64,000 nt of DNA, taken from NCBI GenBank assembly GCA_029259695.1, contig JAJDEQ010000210.1:1-64000 (forward strand). The letters are read 5' to 3'. The stretch is from Planctomycetota bacterium (lineage in GTDB: Bacteria; Planctomycetota; B15-G4). The notes under the pieces were generated by a model. That model saw only the letters and a list, made by a program, of their open reading frames with translations. It was not told the origin of the DNA and made no database searches. Numbering within the stretch: the first letter of the stretch is position 1; each line of letters starts with the position of its first letter. Of the stretch, positions 36,396 through 45,532 are shown one piece after another. The position numbers and the translations under genes are program-made.

Positions 36396-38369
36396 ATGTT
36401 CAGGTTGAGAAATGTCGGTTGGTTGGCAGCGCTGTGTGCGGTGCTCGTGATCATCCCCGCGAAGGCCGATGTCCACGGTCGCGACTGCGTGGAGGTGGAG
36501 GACGACCAGGGCAACACGGTCAAGATCGAGTACGAGAACGAGGGCGAAGCGCCGACCACCGAGCAGAACACGGCTCTCTGCGAGGCGATCGACACGATCA
36601 GCGAGACGGCCGAGGAGAGCGGCGACGACGAAGCCAAGGAATGCGCCGAGTGTCTCGAGCAGATGAAGGAGGCCGGGCGCCTGTGCATCGAGGGCAACGA
36701 GACGGCCAACGAGAACGTGTGGGGCACGACCGAGACGGACGACATGGAGGGTTGCGAGTCCGACGGGATGAACATCAACCCCGAGGCACTCGATTGCCCC
36801 GACTTCCTCGTCGCGCTGCTGTGCCACGAGTGGTCCCACGTGAACGAAGGGCCGGGCGGCGATGCCACGCAGGAGGAGATCGACGCGCTCAAGGAGGAGA
36901 AGGCCTGGTACGAGGCGATCGAGGCGACCGACAACCCCGAGTACGCCGAGGCGTGCTGCCAGATCGAGGAGCTGGAAGGCACCAAGAAGGAAGACCCGCC
37001 GTGCGAGCCGCCGAAGCGTCCCCTCGAACAGGGCCTGGGCGGCGTCGCTCAGGACGCCGAGGCCGTGGCCTTGCCGTGCAACACACCGGTTTGCGGCTTC
37101 GATGAGGCGCACCTGCAGTCCAGCAACTACGTCGTGTATCAGTCGGAAGGCTTCATCCACGCCTACCGCATCGATCAGGAGGAACCCGCGCAGCACTTCC
37201 AGCTCGACATGGAGATCGGCTTCTCGGTGATCGCGCTGCCTGCGGTGGCCGGCCCCATCGGTGGGCGCGTGCTGGCCGTGAGCGGCCGCAATCGCGTGCT
37301 CGAGGGTGTCGTGCAGTACCTCGAGGTGGATCCGGAGCGCGGCCGTGTGGTGCAGTCGTTGCGCACCGTGATCCTCGGCGCCGAGATGGATCCGGTGAGC
37401 ATGGCGAGCGACATCGAGGACGGTATCGATCGCCTGTACGTGCTCGACACGCACAACCTCCAGATCCTGTTCGTGAGTGACACGGACGGCGACGGCATGC
37501 CGGAGGACGTGCAGGCCGAGCCGTTCGCCACGTGGGCACGGGCGCCGATCCTGCGTCGCGCGGTGTCGCTCGAGGCGAACGGTCCCCAGGGCACGCCCTA
37601 CTCCGTGCTCGCAGCAACCGAGGATCGCCGCTTCGATCACACCGTGGACTTCCAGGAAGACATGGCCCTGATCAGCGATCTCGATGGTGACGGCCGCGCA
37701 GAGAGTTACGCCGAGCTGAAGCGCAACGATGTGCTCGGCGTGGTGCCCTGGCCGCTCGTGAAGCCGGTGTTCGGCGACACGCGCATCGACGCGCTGGCGA
37801 GCAAGGGTGCGCCGGTCGAGCTGTGGGAAGCCGACGCCGAGGGCAACCTGCTGCGCCTGATCGATGCGTCCGTGGGCGACGATCAGAACGTGGCCTCGTT
37901 CCAGTTGGCCGAACCGCTCGTGTCGGGAGCGCACCTCGCGATTCGCGACCTGGAGCTGTTCATCGACGAGCCGACGCATCCGTTCCGCGTGTCGGCGACG
38001 AAGGCCTACCGCGAGGGTTGCGGCGGCCTCACGGCTTCGCTCGAGGGCACGGGGGCGGTGGGCGACAGTCTCGCCTGGCACCTCGGTCGGGCTGCGGGCG
38101 GCGTGGCCGCCGCGCTGTTGCTCGGTTCGGAGCCGCACGACGTGGATCTCGAGCGCCTCGCTGCGCCCGGCTGCAGTCTGCTCACGAGCGCCGAGTACGC
38201 GATCAACCTGGTGACGACGCCGCAGGGCACGGCGTCGTTCTCCGCCGCGGTCCCCGATGACCCGGCCCTGATCGGACTGACGCTCTACGGGCAATGGCGC
38301 GTGGCCGAGGGCGGGGCGAGCGACGCGGTCTACTCGAACGGTTGCGCGGTGCAGCTCATGGCACCCTAG
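36396..38369 (+). CDS. Secreted Cys-rich protein with HExxH motif
   Basis: 657 residues with a signal peptide (VGWLAALCAVLVIIPAKA). Residues 25-200 are acidic and Cys-rich, with repeated CxxC pairs, and contain HEWSH (144-148) in LLCHEWSHVNEG, a gluzincin-type zinc motif. The middle (about 230-530) looks like a beta-propeller with DxDGD loops (FVSDTDGDGMPEDV, LISDLDGDGRAESY). The last ~110 residues are a second type of planctomycete C-terminal module (GTGAVGDSLAWHLG, DLERLAAPGCSLL, AVPDDPALIGLTLYGQW). Peptidase activity is possible, not shown. GAGG precedes the ATG at 36396; an excellent terminator follows. Confidence 0.85.
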   Translation: MFRLRNVGWLAALCAVLVIIPAKADVHGRDCVEVEDDQGNTVKIEYENEGEAPTTEQNTALCEAIDTISETAEESGDDEAKECAECLEQMKEAGRLCIEGNETANENVWGTTETDDMEGCESDGMNINPEALDCPDFLVALLCHEWSHVNEGPGGDATQEEIDALKEEKAWYEAIEATDNPEYAEACCQIEELEGTKKEDPPCEPPKRPLEQGLGGVAQDAEAVALPCNTPVCGFDEAHLQSSNYVVYQSEGFIHAYRIDQEEPAQHFQLDMEIGFSVIALPAVAGPIGGRVLAVSGRNRVLEGVVQYLEVDPERGRVVQSLRTVILGAEMDPVSMASDIEDGIDRLYVLDTHNLQILFVSDTDGDGMPEDVQAEPFATWARAPILRRAVSLEANGPQGTPYSVLAATEDRRFDHTVDFQEDMALISDLDGDGRAESYAELKRNDVLGVVPWPLVKPVFGDTRIDALASKGAPVELWEADAEGNLLRLIDASVGDDQNVASFQLAEPLVSGAHLAIRDLELFIDEPTHPFRVSATKAYREGCGGLTASLEGTGAVGDSLAWHLGRAAGGVAAALLLGSEPHDVDLERLAAPGCSLLTSAEYAINLVTTPQGTASFSAAVPDDPALIGLTLYGQWRVAEGGASDAVYSNGCAVQLMAP

Positions 38370-38441
38370 TTCCGGTGACGCGGTGCGGTTGCGTGACCCT
38401 GCCAGGTCGCTGCTTCCGTGCCCCTGTGAGCTACGGCCGCT

Positions 38442-38487
38442 GTCGGCCCGTGGTGACCCCCTGGTTGCCGCGGGCCGACGTTTTTTT
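38442..38487 (+). terminator. Intrinsic terminator with T7 tail
   Basis: GTCGGCCCG (38442-38450) and CGGGCCGAC (38471-38479) form a perfect 9-bp stem, followed by G and seven Ts (38481-38487). Terminates the gene ending at 38369. The clearest intrinsic terminator in the window. Confidence 0.92.
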
Positions 38488-38565
38488 GGCTGATCCCCGC
38501 TTCCGCCCGTTTGCGCGTGTTCTCCCACTGGGATGGTCCAAGGGCTCCAAGCTGGAGGAAAAGTG

Positions 38566-41052
38566 ATGAAGAACGTGCTCACGTTGGTTGCCGTCTCGAC
38601 CGTGCTCACCGGGGCGTTGGTGCCGGCGATCGGGATCGCGCAGGTCGAGGAGGCCTCGGTGGACAAGGGCCCGTCGGTGGTGATGTGGGGTGACTACGAC
38701 GGCGACGGGTTCGACGACATCTACCTGATCCACCCGGGAGGTGAGGATCGTCTGTTGCGGAACGACCAGGGTGGAGGCTTCGGCGACGTCACCCGTGCGG
38801 CGGGGGTGGACGGCCACCGCGGTTCCGTCCAGGCGGTCTGGGCCGACTTCGACCGGGACGGGCGTGTCGACCTGCTCGTCGTCGGCGGGGCCGGGCTCGT
38901 GCTCCACCGCAACCTCGGTGGAGTCTTCGACGATGTCACCGCGCAGGCGGGATTGACGAGCGTCGTCGGTCCACATGCCGTCGACGTGCGCGACTTCGAT
39001 CGTGACGGGTCGGCGGATCTCGTCGTCTCGATGGAGCATGGCGACGACCTGTGGCACAACGACGGGTCGGGTCGTTTCCTGCCCGTGGATCTGCTTCCGC
39101 TCGAGACCGCCGCTGCGCCCGCCCGGTCCTCCGTGGCCCCTGGCAGCCACGACTCTCACGTCGCTGATCTCACGCCGGTCGCCGACTTCGAACTGGCGGG
39201 TGCGCCCGAAGTGGGCGACGTCGGGCCGCTGATCGTCGAATCGAGTTCGGCCACGCCGGCCACGCCCACACCCCACACGACGGACCGCTCCATCTCAGGG
39301 AGCCCGCCGAGCCATGCCGGCGAGCGCAGCAGCATCATCACCGCGTGCGCGCCGGCGCTCCACGATCAGGCGACCGCCAGCTGTCTCGAGGCCTCCTCGG
39401 CGCCGACGCTCGGGCTGTTGTATCCCCTGAGCGAGAACCTGTTCGTCGATTCGAGCGGCGACGTGGGAGTCGGCACGCTGAGTCCGTCGAGCCGGCTGCA
39501 CGTCGTGGGCGACGTGCTCGTCGAGGGGCGGGGCAACTTCGGGAGCGCCAACACGAACACCGGGGCGACTTCCTTCGTGGCCGGGTTGAACAACACGGCG
39601 TCGGGAGTCGTGTCGACGGTCGGCGGCGGGGGCAGCAACACGGCCGCCGGGCTCGGCGCGACGGTGGGAGGCGGCACGGCCAACGACGTCACCGCCAACG
39701 TCGCCACCATCGGGGGCGGCAACGGCAACACGGTGAGTGCGGCTCTGGCCACGGTGGGAGGCGGCTTCTCCAACGAAGCCTCGGGCGGCTCGAGCACGGT
39801 TGGCGGCGGATACGACAGCGTGGCGTCAGGGACCTACGCAACGGTGGCGGGCGGCTACAACAACACGGCGTCGGGCAGGGCTGCGGTCGTGGGCGGTGGT
39901 GGTGGGCAGAGCGTCGGCGCCTTCGGCAACATGGCCTTGGGTGACTACGCGACGGTCGCCGGTGGTCGCAACAACAAAGCGGTCTCCCAGCATGCGACGA
40001 TCGGCGGCGGGAACGGCAACGTGGCCGGCGAAGCGGGCACCGTGGCCGGGGGCCGGGACAACGCCGCCAGCATCGCTTGCGCGGTCGGAGGAGGCGACGA
40101 CAACAGCACCGCCAGCTCCTACGCCACGATCGCGGGTGGCCGCGGCAACTCCATCCTCCCGGGCGGCTACTACGCCAGCATCGGCGGTGGGTACAACAAC
40201 ACGATCAACAAGTCCCGTGCGACGATCGGCGGCGGCTACGACAACGACAACAGCGGCTTCGATGGCACGCTGGGAGGTGGGTCGGGCAACCTGATTCCGT
40301 CCGGCGGCTACGGCGGCACGATCGCCGGCGGTCGGTCGAACTCCCTCGGGGTCGCGAGCGACGTGACCATCGGAGGGGGCCGCAGCAACGCTGCTCTCGC
40401 CAGTTTCGCGACGGTCGGGGGCGGCTACGACAACACCGCCTCGGGAACATCCTCGACGGTGCCCGGTGGCTACAGGAACATCGCGCTGGGCAACCAGAGC
40501 TTCGCCGCCGGTCGGGAAGCCGCGGCCAATCACGCCGGGGCATTCGTGTGGGGTGACAGCCAGGTCGGTGTGAAGCCGTCGTCGGCTGCCGATACCTTCA
40601 ACGTCTACGCCAGCGGTGGGGCGACGTTCTTCAGCAACGCAGCCGCCACGTCGGGTGTGACCCTGGCTGCGGGTGGTGGTTCGTGGTCGTCGGTCAGCGA
40701 TCGGGCGGCGAAGGAGAACGTCGAAGCGGTGGATGGCCGTGACGTGCTCGAACGGCTCGCCGCCGTCCCGGTCGCCACCTGGAACTACAAGACCCAGGAC
40801 GACGCCGTGCGCCACATGGGCCCCATGGCCCAGGACTTCCGCGCGGCTTTCGGTCTGGGGGTCAGCGATCGGCTGATCGACACGATCGATACGGATGGCG
40901 TCGCCCTGGCGGCGATCCAGGGTCTGCGGGACGTCGTGCACGACATCGCGGCGGAGAAGGACGCCGAGATCGTGCGACTGGAGGCACGGCTGGCGATCCT
41001 CGAGGCGCGCGTGGCTGAGTTGGTGTCCGTCGAGGATCTACACGGCGATTGA
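38566..41052 (+). CDS. Secreted FG-GAP / YadA-head / S74 self-processing adhesin
   Basis: 828 residues. After a signal peptide (VLTLVAVSTVLTGALVPAIG) come FG-GAP units (about 45-165, DYDGDGFDDIYLI, DFDRDGRVDLLVV, DFDRDGSADLVVS) and a low-complexity Ser/Thr/Pro linker. A trimeric-autotransporter-like head region (about 334-645) has some 20 short repeats of the type ATVGGGYDNTASGTSSTVPG. The C-terminal peptidase S74 / intramolecular chaperone domain starts at SDRAAKENV (Ser711, Lys716) and contains MGPMAQDFRAAFGLG and IDTDGVALAAIQGL, ending in a coiled coil. S74 domains help trimers fold and then cleave themselves off. GGAGGAA precedes the ATG. Confidence 0.9.
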   Translation: MKNVLTLVAVSTVLTGALVPAIGIAQVEEASVDKGPSVVMWGDYDGDGFDDIYLIHPGGEDRLLRNDQGGGFGDVTRAAGVDGHRGSVQAVWADFDRDGRVDLLVVGGAGLVLHRNLGGVFDDVTAQAGLTSVVGPHAVDVRDFDRDGSADLVVSMEHGDDLWHNDGSGRFLPVDLLPLETAAAPARSSVAPGSHDSHVADLTPVADFELAGAPEVGDVGPLIVESSSATPATPTPHTTDRSISGSPPSHAGERSSIITACAPALHDQATASCLEASSAPTLGLLYPLSENLFVDSSGDVGVGTLSPSSRLHVVGDVLVEGRGNFGSANTNTGATSFVAGLNNTASGVVSTVGGGGSNTAAGLGATVGGGTANDVTANVATIGGGNGNTVSAALATVGGGFSNEASGGSSTVGGGYDSVASGTYATVAGGYNNTASGRAAVVGGGGGQSVGAFGNMALGDYATVAGGRNNKAVSQHATIGGGNGNVAGEAGTVAGGRDNAASIACAVGGGDDNSTASSYATIAGGRGNSILPGGYYASIGGGYNNTINKSRATIGGGYDNDNSGFDGTLGGGSGNLIPSGGYGGTIAGGRSNSLGVASDVTIGGGRSNAALASFATVGGGYDNTASGTSSTVPGGYRNIALGNQSFAAGREAAANHAGAFVWGDSQVGVKPSSAADTFNVYASGGATFFSNAAATSGVTLAAGGGSWSSVSDRAAKENVEAVDGRDVLERLAAVPVATWNYKTQDDAVRHMGPMAQDFRAAFGLGVSDRLIDTIDTDGVALAAIQGLRDVVHDIAAEKDAEIVRLEARLAILEARVAELVSVEDLHGD

Positions 41053-41167
41053 CACGCGGTTCATCATCCCTGCGGGTGAACCGTCCCGGGCGCATCGACG
41101 GAGCAGGGTCGAACGCGAACTGCCGGCCGTTGGATAGAATGCCGCCTTCTTCACTGGGAGTGCTGCG

Positions 41168-41455
41168 ATGAAGGCAGGGTTCTGGACCGACTATCGAGAC
41201 AGCTTCCGCAGTCCCTACGGCTGGATCATGTGGTACGTCACCTTCTGGGGGCTCGTCGTGACCGCCGTGCTCGTGTGGCTGGCGATCGGTCTGTTCGAGG
41301 CCGAGACGACCCACGACCAGATCCTGTACGCGACCGGATGCGTGGCGGCCATGCTGGTCGTCACGATGATCAAGGTGGTGAGCTGGATGATGATCCTGCG
41401 CGTCGCGTTCGAGCGGCGCATGGAAGAGCTGCTCGGCCGGCGCGACGCCGGGTAG
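41168..41455 (+). CDS. Small two-helix membrane protein (DUF6768-like)
   Basis: 95 residues with two transmembrane helices (about 18-42, WIMWYVTFWGLVVTAVLVWL; about 52-76, ILYATGCVAAMLVVTMIKVV). The short loop FEAETTHDQ and the basic tail RVAFERRMEELLGRR are as in DUF6768 proteins, which are often encoded next to ECF sigma factors. No sigma gene is adjacent here. GGGAG is 5 nt before the ATG. Starts 42 bp before the nuclease-like gene on the same strand. Confidence 0.85.
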   Translation: MKAGFWTDYRDSFRSPYGWIMWYVTFWGLVVTAVLVWLAIGLFEAETTHDQILYATGCVAAMLVVTMIKVVSWMMILRVAFERRMEELLGRRDAG

Positions 41456-41496
41456 TGCAGCTCTTCGCGTTCGGCAACTAGGGGGCGACGGTCCGC

Positions 41497-43158
41497 GTGC
41501 AGATCACTCCCATCCACCGGATCCAGGGCCCGGGGTTGTTCTCGCCCCTCAACGGACAGCGGCTGGCGACCCGCGGCGTCGTCACCGGCACGACGCGCCG
41601 GGGCTTCTTCCTGCAGGACCCCGACGGCGACGTGGGGGAGGAGCACTCCCACGGGATCTTCGTCTACCAGCGGCGGAAGCAGCCGCCCGTGGGCAGCCTG
41701 GTGGGGGTCGTGGGAACCGCGTTGGACTACGTGCCGTACGAGAACGCGCGCCCGACGACGCAGATCGAAGAGAGCGCGACCCAGGTGATCCAGGAGCGCG
41801 GGCCGAGCATCGAACCCGTCTGGCTCACGGCCGACCGGGTGCTCGTGGGGCAGCGGCGACTGAGCGCGTTCCTGAACGGGCTCGAAGGCATGCTGGTGGG
41901 CATTCCCGCGGGGTCGACCTTCGTGGCGCCGAGCAACCCGTACGGCGACTACGTCGTGGTGCCTCCCGGCGCGTCGGTGACACGCACGCGTCAGGGCGGC
42001 GTGCTGATCGACCCGGTCGCACCTGATCGCTGGCTGCCGGGTTTCCGGGTGGTCGACTACGCCGACGCGCCCGAGGTGCACGTGGGCGCGGAGCTGCTCG
42101 AGCCCGTCGTGGGCCCGCTGAACTTCCGCGTCGCGTCGTACCAGATCGCGGCGACGGGGCCGGTGCACGTGAAGCCGTCGCAGATCGATGTGCAGCCGAC
42201 GGGGCTGCGCGCAGCGGGCCGGCACGTCACGGTGCTCACGCTCAACGGCTTCAACCTGGACGCGCACGTGGAGCGCCGCGCGCACGTCCACGACCCGCGC
42301 CGCGACGTGGACGACGACCTGGGTGACGGCCGCTTCGACGGACTCGCCGGGGCCATCGCGCACGACGCGGGCTGCCCCGACATCGTCGCCTTGCAGGAGA
42401 TCCAGGACGAGGACGGTGCGGAGATCACCGACGCGGTCTCGGCCGGTCGCACGCTCACCCGGCTGATCACGGCCGTACGCCACGCCGGAGGTCCCGAGTA
42501 CGACTGGGCGGAGTTGGCCCCGGAAGCGGGGGCGGACGGCGGCCAGCCCGGCGGGAACATCCGCAACGCGTTCCTCTACCGGCGGGAGCGCATCGCGCTC
42601 GTCGACGGCTCGCTGCGCCGCCTGGGTGAAGACACGGCCGTCTACGAAGACTCGCGCAAACCCCTCGTCGCGCGCTTCCGCCTGATCGAGCACGGAGGTG
42701 AGCTGGAAGTGATCAACGTGCACCTCGCTTCGAAGCGTCACCAGCACGGGTTGTTCGCGCCGCAGCAGCCCGGGATGGATCCGCGCCTGGCCCTGCGCGT
42801 GCAGCAGGCGGAGCTGATCGGGGAGCAGTTGTCACGGCTGCGCGCACAGGGCATCGACTACTACGTCACCGGCGGCTTCAACGACTGCGAGTTCAGCGAC
42901 ACGCTGCAGGCGCTCATCGGTGACCACAGCGCCAACCTCGTGGAGCGCGTCCCGGCAGCGCTGCGCTTCGACTACAACCACCGCGGCCTGTCCCAGGCGC
43001 TGATGCACGGCGTCGTCGCCCGGCGTCAGCTCGACGGCCGCAGCGCCGAGTACGAGATCCTGCACGCCAACGCGCTCTTGGGCACGCCGCCCGGACGGCT
43101 GGGCGCCAAGCCGAGCGACCACGCCTACGTGATCGCACGACTCGAGCTGGCTCCGTAG
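41497..43158 (+). CDS. Endonuclease/exonuclease/phosphatase protein with altered GDFN motif
   Basis: 553 residues, like extracellular nucleases of the ExeM/NucH type. It has an N-terminal OB-like domain (IHRIQGPGLFSPLNGQRLAT, RGFFLQDPDGD) and then an EEP fold with LNGFNLDAH, DIVALQEIQD (metal-site Glu), INVHLASKRH and SDHAYVIA. The usual GDFND is GGFND (Gly460 for the catalytic-loop Asp), so activity may be impaired. Unlike ExeM there is no signal peptide at the GTG start at 41497, and I see no better upstream start. Cytoplasmic location, or export by an unrecognised signal, is unresolved. Confidence 0.85.
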   Translation: MQITPIHRIQGPGLFSPLNGQRLATRGVVTGTTRRGFFLQDPDGDVGEEHSHGIFVYQRRKQPPVGSLVGVVGTALDYVPYENARPTTQIEESATQVIQERGPSIEPVWLTADRVLVGQRRLSAFLNGLEGMLVGIPAGSTFVAPSNPYGDYVVVPPGASVTRTRQGGVLIDPVAPDRWLPGFRVVDYADAPEVHVGAELLEPVVGPLNFRVASYQIAATGPVHVKPSQIDVQPTGLRAAGRHVTVLTLNGFNLDAHVERRAHVHDPRRDVDDDLGDGRFDGLAGAIAHDAGCPDIVALQEIQDEDGAEITDAVSAGRTLTRLITAVRHAGGPEYDWAELAPEAGADGGQPGGNIRNAFLYRRERIALVDGSLRRLGEDTAVYEDSRKPLVARFRLIEHGGELEVINVHLASKRHQHGLFAPQQPGMDPRLALRVQQAELIGEQLSRLRAQGIDYYVTGGFNDCEFSDTLQALIGDHSANLVERVPAALRFDYNHRGLSQALMHGVVARRQLDGRSAEYEILHANALLGTPPGRLGAKPSDHAYVIARLELAP

Positions 43159-43381
43159 GAGCGGCGGCGTGAGGGCCGCGAGCCTACGCAGACCGACGTG
43201 AGATGGCTGCCATCCGCCACCCCCGCGACCGGCCAGGCGCGGTGGTGACACATCGGGCTCTCGGGCATGGACGACGGGGCGCCGGTTGTCGTCCAATGCA
43301 ATCCGGGGCCTGCTTTTCGCAACAAGGGCCAGCTTCCGGAGAGTGGGCTCCCGGAGACCAAGAGGGCGGGGAGGACTTTGC

Positions 43382-45532
43382 ATGCGTCGAGTGCTGCACT
43401 TGCGTTTCACCGTGATCAGCCTGATCGCGTTCTGCTGGACACTGGTTCCGATCGGCCGGGCACAGCCTTTCGTGCCGCTCGAACACTTCCCGGAGCAGGG
43501 CTGGTTGTTCGTGCAGGTCGATGACGTAGGGACGCTCGACGAGCAACTCGTACGGACGCTTCCCGGACGGATCCTGAGTCACCGGGACGTGGGCGCGGCG
43601 TGCGCCGTGCTGCTCGAGCAGCTCGGGCCGAAACTGGGCGAACTCTCCGATGAGATCAGCGCCGACCTGGGGATGAGACCGTCCGCACTCGCGGAACTGT
43701 TCGGCGGCGACGTCGCCCTGATGGTGCACGCGCTCTCGGCGTCGGGACAGGCCGAGGTCGCGTTGGCGCTCGAGACGAGAGGGCGCGGCGCAGAGCAGCT
43801 GGCTTGGATCGCGCGGCAGTTCGCGGGAGCGGAAGTCGCCGAGGGGGAGCACGACGTGCGGCTGGTGGGCACGCTCGAGGCGACGATCCTCCGCGGTGGC
43901 CCGGTGCCGGCGTTCGCAGCCGAGTTGGGCACGCACCTGGTGCTGGCGTCGTCGACCAATCTGCTGGCCGAGATCCACGGACGTTTCAGCAGTGTCGGCG
44001 AGCCGGGCGTCAACGCATTGCACGCCGGCATGCAGGCCGAACTCGAGGTGACGGATCGCCGCTTGCTGTTGGAACTGAACGTGCCGGCGCTCATGGGCCT
44101 GGCGGTACCGGCGGCGACCATGGCTGGCGATCCGGCCGAGGTCGGCGAGGCGCTGCGCCTGAGCGGCGCCGGACTCATCACGTCGCTCGGCGTGGCGCTG
44201 GGCTTCGACGACGGCGGCGTGGAGCACGCGATCCACCTGGGCCTGGCTCCCGGAGGCGACGGGCTGATGGCTGCGTTGCGCGAGGGCCTGCGCCCGATCG
44301 GTGACGTCGACGACGCACTCGAGCGCATCCCCGCCGCGGCCTTGGAACTGGGCGCCGTGCGAGTGGCCACGGGAACCGCCACGCGCGCCTTCGAGCGCGC
44401 CCTCGGTGACGAGACGTTGGACGTCGATCACGACCTGATCGCGATGCTCCGCGAGCTCCCCGAACTCGGGTTGTTCTACTTCCAGGTGCGTCCGCCGGCA
44501 GGCGGACTCATGGCCGAGACGCTGTACCTGGTGCGCACCTCCGAGTGGCAGCCCTACCGCCAGGTCGTCGCCGCGTCGTTCGCGGAGGACGGGTTGCAGT
44601 TCATGACGCGCGAGGTGGGGCCCGCGGGCGCCCGGCGCGTGCTCGAGTCGATCGACTACATGGAGGGCGTGGCGTCCCGTGACGAAGGGACGGTCCAGGG
44701 GCTCTTGCAGCGCCTGGGCGGGGAGCCGCCTTCGATCAGCGAGCTGGGCGAGCTGGCGGACAGCATCCCTGTCTTCTCACGCGACATGGCCGTGTGCGAC
44801 CTGGGCGACGGCTGGACCGTGTTCTCGAACGCGCCTCAGTCGATCCAGCGCTACCTGCACCACTACGCCGGGGAGCCGACGGCGGCCCAGTCCCCGGAGT
44901 TCGTCCGACTCGTGCGCACGCACCTGGTGGGGACGAGTGGCGGCGCGGTCTTCCGCACGGGGCAGCCCTTGTTGTGGACCTACAACACGTTGATCCAGCT
45001 CGGCGGCGTGGTGCCGGGAGTGCTCGCCGAGCTGGGGGTCGACGTCGGGAGACTCCCGCCGGCGGAGGCCTTCCTCGACGATGCCCACCCGGGCTACTGG
45101 TCGATCGGCTCGAGCGAGCACGGCCTGACGATCAGCGGGCACCGTGCGGAGGGGGCGAGCACCGTCGTCGGGGGGATCGTCGTGCTGGGTGCTTTCGCGG
45201 CGCTCGCCGGCAGGACCACGCACGAGCAGTTGGGTGAGGCACTGGACGCGATGACGCGAGCGCGGTTGGACGTCCTGCGGTTGGCGATCGACGACTACCG
45301 GCGCCACCACGGTCACGTACCCGAGTCACTCGAGGCCCTGCTCGAGCCGAGCGATCTCAACGCGGGTGAGCCCTACGCCGAGCACGAAGACCTGTGGGAC
45401 CCTTGGGAGCACCCGTTCCACTACGTGACGGACTCCGCCTTCGATTACCAGCTCCAGAGTTGGGGTGCTGACGGCGAACCGGGCGGTGCGGGCCTCGACG
45501 CCGACATCGTGCTGACCGGCGTCGACCGGTGA
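43382..45532 (+). CDS. Large exported protein with GspG-like C-terminal domain
   Basis: 716 residues. Signal peptide (LRFTVISLIAFCWTLVPIGR) followed by a long alpha/beta body of unknown function (about 25-590). A hydrophobic helix is at about 595-612 (VVGGIVVLGAFAALAGR). The last ~95 residues resemble the globular part of major pseudopilins (GspG): helix LDVLRLAIDDYRRHHGHVPE, then DPWEHPFHYV and SWGADGEPGGAG with an Asp-rich Ca2+-type loop. The class III leader and GFTLxE motif are absent, so it is not a normal pilin. GGGAGGAC precedes the ATG at 43382. Its stop overlaps the next gene's start by 4 bp. Confidence 0.85.
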   Translation: MRRVLHLRFTVISLIAFCWTLVPIGRAQPFVPLEHFPEQGWLFVQVDDVGTLDEQLVRTLPGRILSHRDVGAACAVLLEQLGPKLGELSDEISADLGMRPSALAELFGGDVALMVHALSASGQAEVALALETRGRGAEQLAWIARQFAGAEVAEGEHDVRLVGTLEATILRGGPVPAFAAELGTHLVLASSTNLLAEIHGRFSSVGEPGVNALHAGMQAELEVTDRRLLLELNVPALMGLAVPAATMAGDPAEVGEALRLSGAGLITSLGVALGFDDGGVEHAIHLGLAPGGDGLMAALREGLRPIGDVDDALERIPAAALELGAVRVATGTATRAFERALGDETLDVDHDLIAMLRELPELGLFYFQVRPPAGGLMAETLYLVRTSEWQPYRQVVAASFAEDGLQFMTREVGPAGARRVLESIDYMEGVASRDEGTVQGLLQRLGGEPPSISELGELADSIPVFSRDMAVCDLGDGWTVFSNAPQSIQRYLHHYAGEPTAAQSPEFVRLVRTHLVGTSGGAVFRTGQPLLWTYNTLIQLGGVVPGVLAELGVDVGRLPPAEAFLDDAHPGYWSIGSSEHGLTISGHRAEGASTVVGGIVVLGAFAALAGRTTHEQLGEALDAMTRARLDVLRLAIDDYRRHHGHVPESLEALLEPSDLNAGEPYAEHEDLWDPWEHPFHYVTDSAFDYQLQSWGADGEPGGAGLDADIVLTGVDR

